9,734 nucleotides of DNA from an uncultured Bacilli bacterium (GTDB lineage: Bacteria; Bacillota_I; Bacilli_A; RF39; UBA660): contig CAKOJO010000040.1 of NCBI GenBank assembly GCA_934090595.1, positions 1 through 9,734 of the forward strand, in the 5' to 3' direction. The position numbers were made by a program, and so were the translations under genes. Below the pieces are notes generated by a model. It searched no databases. It was not told the origin of the DNA and saw only the letters and a program-made list of their open reading frames with translations. Below are positions 4,507 to 9,734 of this stretch, in pieces. Numbering within the stretch: position 1 is the stretch's first letter; every line of letters starts with the position of its first letter.

Positions 4507-6822
4507 ATGATGTTTTTTAATGTTTTAGGAATACTTACTGAAGGTTTTTATACTTTAACTAGTGGAATATATTATTTTTTAGGTAGTTTATATATTTTTA
4601 TAGTAGATTTGGCTACGACTAATTTTATTAATTCATATGTTATTGAAGATTTTGTTAGAACTATTTATGTTTTAGCAGGTGTTTTCATGTTATTTAGAGT
4701 AGCAGTTAGCTTTTTAAACTCATTAATTGATCCTGATAAGTTTACTGATAAGAATGAGGGTGCCGGTAAGATACTTACGAGACTTGTTATTGTTGTTGTG
4801 CTTATGATTGCTCTTACACCTGGTTCATTTGTATACAGATTTTTAGATAGATTACAAAGTGCTGTTATTGGTGAAGATGGATTGATTGTTAATATAGTTG
4901 GTAAAGCTGATTTTAATGTTGGTAGTGTCGTTAATAAATATATTGATGATATAAATCCTTTTGGTGATCCTAAAGTTGATGCTATTACAGAAGATTGGGA
5001 CAAACTTCCTCTTAACTCTATTGTTAAAAATGGAAGTGGTGTATGTTATAAATTAACTGCTTATGGTAATTCTGGTAGTAATCCTACTTTTACAAAGGTT
5101 ACATCTTGTGGTAAAGATTATTGGACTTTAAAAGGTGGTTATTGTAATCAAACTTATACTACATCTAATGCTAAAGCTGATTTAACTAGGTATCCTGCTA
5201 CATTAGTACGTGGTAATAGTACACTTCAAAATGTTTTAGTTACTAATGCTATATGTGAAGGAAAACAAGTGGATGATGGTTTTAAAAATAGTGGTGCAAT
5301 AACTGATATTGATGATGGAAGTAATAAAGGTTCTAAGAAAGTTACTTTGGATGCCGGTGGAATATTTGCTCAAAGTGTATTAAATACTATGTCAAGTTGT
5401 CCAGATGTTGATGATCAAACTTCTAAAGAATGTACTAAAGATATTAAAGGAAATGTTCTTGTTGATGCTGATAAAGTTATTTCAGATATTGATGATGAAA
5501 AACTTAGTATTAGTTGGTTGATTGCTATTATTGTTGGAATTGTTATAATTATTTATTTAGCAGTTTTATGTATTGAAGTAGTTGTTCGTAGTTTAAAACT
5601 TATGCTTTTACAAATGATTGCACCGATTGCTATAATTAGTTATGTGTCTCCAAAAGATAAAGTGTTTGATCAATGGGTTAAAATGTATGCTTCGACATAT
5701 TTAGATTTATTTATTAAATTGTTTGCTATTAAACTTGGCGCTGAGTTAATTGGTGCAATTAAGTTTAGTGGTAGTGTTATAAAAGACTTGATATTAATAC
5801 TTGGATGTTTAGTATTTATGAAAGTTATACCTACAATGATTAGTAAGATATTTGGTATTGATATTGCTTCTGGAACATTAAAGGATTCTTTAGGAATGCT
5901 TAAGAAAGGTGTTGGAATTGCTGCTGGTGCTACAATTGGTGGTGTTGCTGCTGGTGTTACTGGTGCAATGGCTTTTCATAGCACTAAAGGACAAGGTTTT
6001 GGAAATCGTGCATTAGCTGGTCTTAAATCTATCGGTAGTGTTGGAGCAGGTCTTGCTTCTGGTGTTTCTTCTGGTTCGAAGGGAAAAATTACTGGTGGAC
6101 TTGGAACTGCATCCAAAAATCTTGCAACAAAATCAAATTATGATGCAGGGCTTACAGCATCATCATTATTAGTTGGTGCTACTGCAGGTAAGTTTGGCTT
6201 GGATTATGCTAGTAGACAAGATAAGGCAATGCGAGCAGATAATGATAAAGTTGAAAACTTGCAAACTGTTTCAGATATTAAATCAGATATGGAAAAATCT
6301 GCTGATGATAGTAAATTCTTTCAAGATATTCGTACTGCAGTTTCTAATAAAGAGTTAAATTTAAACCAAGGACAATATGAATTATTGCGTGATGCTTACA
6401 TTGATACTCAATTATCTGGTGGGAAGAGAGAGGATTTTTGGGCTAAGGCTAGGGCCCTTGATAAAGATAATATTTTAGGTACAGTTATAGAGGACGATTT
6501 TAAACAATTCGGTACTCCTGGCTTTGAAGAAGTTGGAGTTAGAAATAAATTAGAAGAATCACTTGTAGATATGCAATCTGTATATAGTGGTAACTCTGAA
6601 ATTCGTGAAACTGTTTCTAAAGATACACCAGATGGCCGTGGCGGAACGTTAAAGGGTGTTTCTACAATTGATAACTTTCAAGATATCAAAAGTGCTAGTA
6701 AAATTACTAAACAAGTTCAAGGTGAAATTAGAAAAGAACATAGCGCTATTACTCGTTCTGATGAATACAGAACATCTAAAGCAGCTCATGATGCTGTTAA
6801 TGGTGGCGGTAGTAAAAAATAA
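4507..6822 (+). CDS. VirB6/TrbL-like polytopic T4SS channel protein (Mbov_0396-like)
   Basis: At 771 aa this is the membrane core of the apparatus. Hydrophobic segments lie at about 18-36, 48-70 and 88-108. A long hydrophilic segment of about 120-333 carries six cysteines (C180, C201, C213, C250, C298, C309) and is predicted to be outside. Further helices are at 335-358, 366-381, about 395-415 and 425-447. The block RSLKLMLLQMIAPIAIISYV followed by FDQWVKMYASTYLDLF is typical of VirB6/TrbL-type proteins. From 465 to 570 the chain is Gly/Ala/Ser-rich (GVGIAAGATIGGVAAGV, then GLASGVSSGSKGK), and the last 200 residues are charged and probably cytoplasmic. SD AAGGTGGTG (4493-4501) lies 5 bases before ATG 4507; a second ATG follows directly at 4510. 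Gene order and topology support a channel role with PrgI and VirB4. Frames inside on both strands are shadows. Confidence 0.82.
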   Translation: MMFFNVLGILTEGFYTLTSGIYYFLGSLYIFIVDLATTNFINSYVIEDFVRTIYVLAGVFMLFRVAVSFLNSLIDPDKFTDKNEGAGKILTRLVIVVVLMIALTPGSFVYRFLDRLQSAVIGEDGLIVNIVGKADFNVGSVVNKYIDDINPFGDPKVDAITEDWDKLPLNSIVKNGSGVCYKLTAYGNSGSNPTFTKVTSCGKDYWTLKGGYCNQTYTTSNAKADLTRYPATLVRGNSTLQNVLVTNAICEGKQVDDGFKNSGAITDIDDGSNKGSKKVTLDAGGIFAQSVLNTMSSCPDVDDQTSKECTKDIKGNVLVDADKVISDIDDEKLSISWLIAIIVGIVIIIYLAVLCIEVVVRSLKLMLLQMIAPIAIISYVSPKDKVFDQWVKMYASTYLDLFIKLFAIKLGAELIGAIKFSGSVIKDLILILGCLVFMKVIPTMISKIFGIDIASGTLKDSLGMLKKGVGIAAGATIGGVAAGVTGAMAFHSTKGQGFGNRALAGLKSIGSVGAGLASGVSSGSKGKITGGLGTASKNLATKSNYDAGLTASSLLVGATAGKFGLDYASRQDKAMRADNDKVENLQTVSDIKSDMEKSADDSKFFQDIRTAVSNKELNLNQGQYELLRDAYIDTQLSGGKREDFWAKARALDKDNILGTVIEDDFKQFGTPGFEEVGVRNKLEESLVDMQSVYSGNSEIRETVSKDTPDGRGGTLKGVSTIDNFQDIKSASKITKQVQGEIRKEHSAITRSDEYRTSKAAHDAVNGGGSKK

Positions 6823-6845
6823 ATATATAAGGGGTGTGATACTAA

Positions 6846-7163
6846 GTGAATAATTATTTGGTTCCTGCTAATACGAAGAAGCAGGGTTTAATGTTTGGAT
6901 TTATGACTCCTACTGATCTTATTATTGCGATAGTTGGAGCGTCTACAACGTTTGTTCTTCTAATGATATTTCAACCTAAGACATTGGGATTTGGAATACT
7001 AGTTGTATTGCCGTTTCTAATTGCGGCATTTCTAGTATTTCCGATTCCAAATTATCATAATGTTAGAGTTTTGATTATGGAAATTTACAGATATTATTCT
7101 GGTAGAAGAAAATATATATGGAGAGGTTGGTGTTATCAATATGAACAATCAGATGATGAATAA
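6846..7163 (+). CDS. PrgI-family protein, VirB3-like T4SS inner-membrane component
   Basis: This 105-aa protein begins with the family signature VPANTKKQ (6-13), a short soluble lead-in, then two helices (about 24-42 and 48-67). The stretch FPIPNYHNVRVLIMEIYRYY and a basic tail ending RRKYIWRGW follow. PrgI proteins occupy the VirB3 position in Gram-positive and mycoplasma-type T4SS loci, always next to VirB4, and are thought to hold that ATPase at the membrane. The start is GTG 6846, supported by AAGGGGTG (6829-6836) 9 bases upstream. Its 3' end overlaps the next gene by 23 bases, which suggests translational coupling to the VirB4 N-domain. Confidence 0.85.
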   Translation: MNNYLVPANTKKQGLMFGFMTPTDLIIAIVGASTTFVLLMIFQPKTLGFGILVVLPFLIAAFLVFPIPNYHNVRVLIMEIYRYYSGRRKYIWRGWCYQYEQSDDE

Positions 7164-7788
7164 TGGACAAATGAATCGTGGTAATATGAATATGAATAAG
7201 AGAAGTGCTCCTCAAAGTACTAATATGAAAAAAATGCCACAGGCTGCTAAGAATAATCCAAAGTATACGGAGAATTGGTTAAATCTTAAGACTATTAATA
7301 ATGGTATTATGTATAATACTAGGAATGAAATGGTTACTGGTGTTAAGATTCAGCCCAAGAATATATTTATTCTTGATTCTAGTGAGATGGATCGTACTTT
7401 GATAGGTCTTATGAATTTTTATAATAATATTAATTATGAGTTTTGGTTAGTGGTTGCGGATCGTCCTGTTGATATAACTATGTATCAAGCAGAGTTACAA
7501 CTTTTGTTTCAACAAACTACTGATCAAAGGATACGTAAACTTATTGCACAGGATATGGATAAGGGTGATTTCTTTAAGAATAATAATGTAGTGGATACTG
7601 AGTATTTTATATTATTTAAAGAAAAGAATATGGATATGTTGCAAAAAAAGATACGTGAAATGATTAGAGAACTTATGGGTGCTGGACTTACTGCGAGTCA
7701 AACTACTAATGATGATTTAAGAATGATTATTGATAATTTCTTAAATGGGGGTAAGGATTTTAGATCAGGAGGTGTAATGCCACGATGA
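7141..7788 (+). CDS. Separate N-terminal domain of VirB4 (first half of a split ATPase)
   Basis: This 215-aa soluble protein has no nucleotide-binding motif. After a Met/Asn-rich head (about 1-40: MNNQMMNNGQMNRGNMNMNK), residues 44-75 (ENWLNLKTINNGIMYNTRNE then MVTGVKIQPKNIF) match the start of VirB4/TrsE proteins, where an 'IKxINGIIxTxDxRYxKILxxxPINF' block opens the N-terminal domain. Asp/Glu-rich helices follow to about 200, where VirB4 proteins continue into the domain that here begins the next gene. Together the two proteins are 812 aa, close to a full VirB4. The stop TGA (7786-7788) overlaps the next ATG as ATGA. ATG 7141 is preceded by GAGAGG (7121-7126), rather far away; in-frame ATGs at 7153, 7156 and 7171 are alternatives. 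Role inferred: docking part of the VirB4 engine. Confidence 0.72.
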   Translation: MNNQMMNNGQMNRGNMNMNKRSAPQSTNMKKMPQAAKNNPKYTENWLNLKTINNGIMYNTRNEMVTGVKIQPKNIFILDSSEMDRTLIGLMNFYNNINYEFWLVVADRPVDITMYQAELQLLFQQTTDQRIRKLIAQDMDKGDFFKNNNVVDTEYFILFKEKNMDMLQKKIREMIRELMGAGLTASQTTNDDLRMIIDNFLNGGKDFRSGGVMPR

Positions 7789-9578
7789 GTTTATTTAAAA
7801 GTGAGGTTGCTCCGAAGGGGCTTGATTTTACCTCTAATGATATGATTGTTGTTAGTGATAAGTACATGACAATACTTACTGCTGTATCTTATCCTAGGAG
7901 TGTTGGAGTTGGATTTTTATCTAATATTACTAATATGCCTGGGGTTAAGATAGTTATTAAGCATATACCTGTTCCATTTGAAACGCTTGCTAAAATGTTG
8001 AACAAAGAACTTGCATCTATGAAAACTAGATATCAAGATGAAAAGGATGCTACTACTCAAGAGAGAATACGGCAAGATTATGATACTATTGAAACATTTA
8101 TTCAACAACTTGCTGCTTCAAGTGCAAAAACATTTGATTTTCAAATGCATTTGGTTGTTACTGCTGATACTAGGGAAGAGTTAGAGCTTAGAAAAGTGCA
8201 AATTAAAAATTATCTTAGTGCAATGGGTCTTCGAGCTGTTCCTCTTAGATTTGAACAAGAAAAGGTTTTAAAATCAATTATACCGACTTTCCCTAAACAA
8301 GATATTGAGGAAAGAATTGGTACAATAATGCCTAGTCCTACTATGGCAGGGATGTATCCATTTATATTTGATAGTATAAAGGATCCGGGAAAATCTATTT
8401 TACTTGGTACTGATTTTTCTGGAGGAGTTATATTGTTTAATCAATTTTTATATCAGCTTAAAAAGAATGAACATAATAGAAATAATGCTAATATGATAAT
8501 ACTTGGTACTTCTGGATCTGGTAAGAGTACTGCTGCTAAGTTATTATTACGTGGTGCTATTAGAAATGGTTGTAAGATTGTTGCAATTGATCCTGAAAAT
8601 GAATTGTATGATATGGTTACTGCTCTTGGAGGAGATTCTATCGATCTTGGTAAGGGTGGAGAATTTGGTCTTATAAATCCACTTGAAGTTATTATTGATG
8701 CTGATGATGAAGAGATTAAACAAGGACTTGGTTATACTGTTCTTACTAAGACTTTACAATTTTTAAAGGCTTTTATGAAATATTATGATCCATCTATTGA
8801 AGAGGATGTCCTTAATGTGTTTATTGAGTTAGTGCAAGAAACTTATCGTAGATTTGGTATTGATTTTAATACAGATTTCTCTAAGTATAGTCATGAACAA
8901 TATCCTACTTTTGATGATGTTTATGTTACTATACAAGGTAAGCTTAGATCTATTACTGATTTAACTCATGAAAGGGATATATTGGAAAGGCTTGAGCTTA
9001 AGATTAGACCTCTTACTAATGAACTTAGATTTTATTTTAATGGTAAGACTACTATTACACCAAGAAGTAATTTTATAGTGTTTAATATAAGGGAACTTAT
9101 GAATGCTGATGTTAATATAAGAAATGCATTGTTCTTCAATGTACTTAAGTATGCATGGAGTTTATGTTTGGATTCTTCGATTAATACAGTAATGATGGTT
9201 GATGAAGCGCATGTACTTCTTTCTGGTGGTAATGTTTTAGGTGCTGATTTCTTAGCACAAATTCAAAGAAGATCTCGTAAGTATAATACTGGTAATATAA
9301 TTATTACTCAACAACCTAGTGATTTTACACCTCAATCTGTTATTACTCAAGGTAAGGCTATATTTGATAATGCATCTTATTATATGGTTATGGGTCTTAA
9401 GAAACAGGCTGTTGAAGATTTATCGTTGCTTATTGATCTTAATGATAATGAAAAAGAGAGTATAAAGGGTTATTCTCAAGGGGAAGCACTATTTGTGTGT
9501 GGTTCTAGAAGAATGAGAATTACTGTAATACTTACTCAAGAAGAGTTAGATTCCTTTGGTAGTGGAGGAGGATTATAG
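7785..9578 (+). CDS. virB4: VirB4-family T4SS ATPase, central and ATPase domains (Mbov_0397-like)
   Basis: This 597-aa P-loop ATPase powers assembly and transport in type IV secretion. Residues 1-170 are the middle VirB4 domain, opening VAPKGLDFTSNDMIVVSDKY and including the SYPRSVGVGFLS strand pattern. The motor domain follows: Walker A GTSGSGKST at 241-249, VAIDPENELYDMV (266-278), Walker B TVMMVDEAH (468-476, D473-E474), RRSRKYN (495-501) and TQQPSDF (508-514). It ends in a Ser/Gly tail with no membrane helix. An excellent AGGAGGTG (7767-7774) lies inside the end of the preceding gene, 10 bases before ATG 7785, so it is translated as its own polypeptide rather than resulting from a sequencing frameshift. 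The N-terminal domain of normal VirB4 proteins is absent here and supplied by the upstream gene. A terminator begins at the next base after the stop. No VirD4/TraG follows within the window. Confidence 0.92.
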   Translation: MSLFKSEVAPKGLDFTSNDMIVVSDKYMTILTAVSYPRSVGVGFLSNITNMPGVKIVIKHIPVPFETLAKMLNKELASMKTRYQDEKDATTQERIRQDYDTIETFIQQLAASSAKTFDFQMHLVVTADTREELELRKVQIKNYLSAMGLRAVPLRFEQEKVLKSIIPTFPKQDIEERIGTIMPSPTMAGMYPFIFDSIKDPGKSILLGTDFSGGVILFNQFLYQLKKNEHNRNNANMIILGTSGSGKSTAAKLLLRGAIRNGCKIVAIDPENELYDMVTALGGDSIDLGKGGEFGLINPLEVIIDADDEEIKQGLGYTVLTKTLQFLKAFMKYYDPSIEEDVLNVFIELVQETYRRFGIDFNTDFSKYSHEQYPTFDDVYVTIQGKLRSITDLTHERDILERLELKIRPLTNELRFYFNGKTTITPRSNFIVFNIRELMNADVNIRNALFFNVLKYAWSLCLDSSINTVMMVDEAHVLLSGGNVLGADFLAQIQRRSRKYNTGNIIITQQPSDFTPQSVITQGKAIFDNASYYMVMGLKKQAVEDLSLLIDLNDNEKESIKGYSQGEALFVCGSRRMRITVILTQEELDSFGSGGGL

Positions 9579-9600
9579 GATACTTTTTAGTATCTTTTTT
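9579..9600 (+). terminator. Terminator closing the secretion operon
   Basis: GATACT (9579-9584) and AGTATC (9589-9594) form a 6-pair stem with a TTTT loop, followed by TTTTTT. It begins directly after the VirB4 stop codon. Confidence 0.7.
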
Positions 9601-9666
9601 CTTTATAAAAAGGATGATTGTCAAATAGTGTGTGTAGACACAAAATAAGCAATAATAATTATTATG

Positions 9667-9695
9667 AAGCTGATGCAAATGCATTGGCTTTTTTT
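9667..9695 (+). terminator. Second plus-strand terminator-like hairpin
   Basis: AAGCTGATGCA (9667-9677) pairs with TGCATTGGCTT (9680-9690) over 10-11 pairs with two G-T pairs, followed by a T-run to 9695. There is no A-run on the left side, so it works only on the plus strand. What it terminates is unclear: read-through from the operon or a short RNA from the 70 bases between the two hairpins. Confidence 0.55.
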
Positions 9696-9698
9696 CTA

Positions 9699-9727
9699 TT
9701 GATTTTAATTAATCCTTTGCATATCAT
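9699..9727 (+). promoter_or_regulatory. Possible promoter for a gene beyond the window
   Basis: TTGATT at 9699-9704 and TATCAT at 9722-9727 have 17-base spacing. They follow the second terminator, so a new plus-strand transcript may start just past the window end. Confidence 0.35.
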
Positions 9728-9734
9728 AATTCTA

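Noticed and set aside
4665..5003. Minus-strand ORF of 112 codons inside the VirB6-like gene
   Set aside because: Antisense shadow; the plus-strand frame is continuous with membrane-protein features, and the minus frame has no convincing start signal.
6173..6358. Plus-strand ORF in another frame inside the VirB6-like gene
   Set aside because: Out-of-frame shadow with no ribosome binding site or family pattern; the same holds for the frame at 6656-6853.
7741..7800. Mycoplasma code (TGA read as Trp) joining the two VirB4 parts
   Set aside because: Reading through TGA 7786 continues in a frame unrelated to VirB4; the ATPase is in another frame with its own start, and Trp is TGG elsewhere.
7917..8108. 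Minus-strand ORF inside the VirB4 gene
   Set aside because: Antisense shadow of a strongly conserved ATPase region.
1..9734. CRISPR array, tRNA, rRNA or insertion sequence
   Set aside because: No regularly spaced repeats, cloverleaf-like segments, transposase motifs or terminal inverted repeats were seen.

Overview
The window is strongly AT-rich DNA from a low-GC Gram-positive-type bacterium, probably an uncultured Bacillota/Mycoplasmatota lineage such as the gut Bacilli or Erysipelotrichia (inference from composition, AGGAGG-type ribosome binding sites, TTGACA/TATAAT-type promoters and protein families). The standard bacterial code fits. Trp is TGG, and TGA is a true stop at 7786-7788, where read-through as in mycoplasmas would leave the VirB4 reading frame. 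I cannot tell chromosome from integrated element. No tRNA, rRNA, CRISPR array, transposase or integrase is visible.

Left part (1-1870) is accessory-like. It starts with the C-terminal two thirds of a RhuM-Fic family protein whose 5' end looks decayed. A 464-base stretch without a convincing gene follows, holding a possible tiny membrane-peptide ORF, a minus-strand ORF remnant and a bidirectional terminator. Next is an unrecognised 199-aa protein, tentatively ADP-ribosyltransferase-like, with its own consensus promoter and terminator. Middle part (1984-3217) holds a PrsW-type membrane protease and, convergent to it, a membrane-anchored thioredoxin-like protein; the two share a bidirectional terminator.

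Right part (3244-9600) is a compact type IV secretion (T4SS) module resembling the core of mycoplasma-type integrative elements (Mbov_0395/0396/0397 families). It has three VirB2-like pilin paralogs, a large VirB6/TrbL-like channel protein, a PrgI/VirB3-like protein, and a VirB4 ATPase encoded as two polypeptides: an N-terminal domain of 215 aa and a central-plus-ATPase part of 597 aa, joined by an ATGA overlap. The first two pilins have their own promoters, and a strong terminator follows the second. A promoter overlapping that terminator is predicted to drive pilin 3-virB6-prgI-virB4N-virB4C as one tightly packed operon, ending in a hairpin right after the virB4 stop. No relaxase, coupling ATPase (VirD4/TraG), VirB8 or peptidoglycan hydrolase lies in the window.

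A working model (inference): PrgI, VirB6 and the two VirB4 pieces form the inner-membrane engine, and the three small two-helix proteins are surface or pilus subunits. Pilins 1 and 2 carry four Cys each, and the outer loop of VirB6 carries six. The thioredoxin-like gene is transcribed divergently from pilin 1 out of back-to-back promoters, so it may look after disulfides in this machine. The most notable points are the split VirB4, the cysteine pattern with the linked oxidoreductase, and the set of three pilins under separate transcriptional control.
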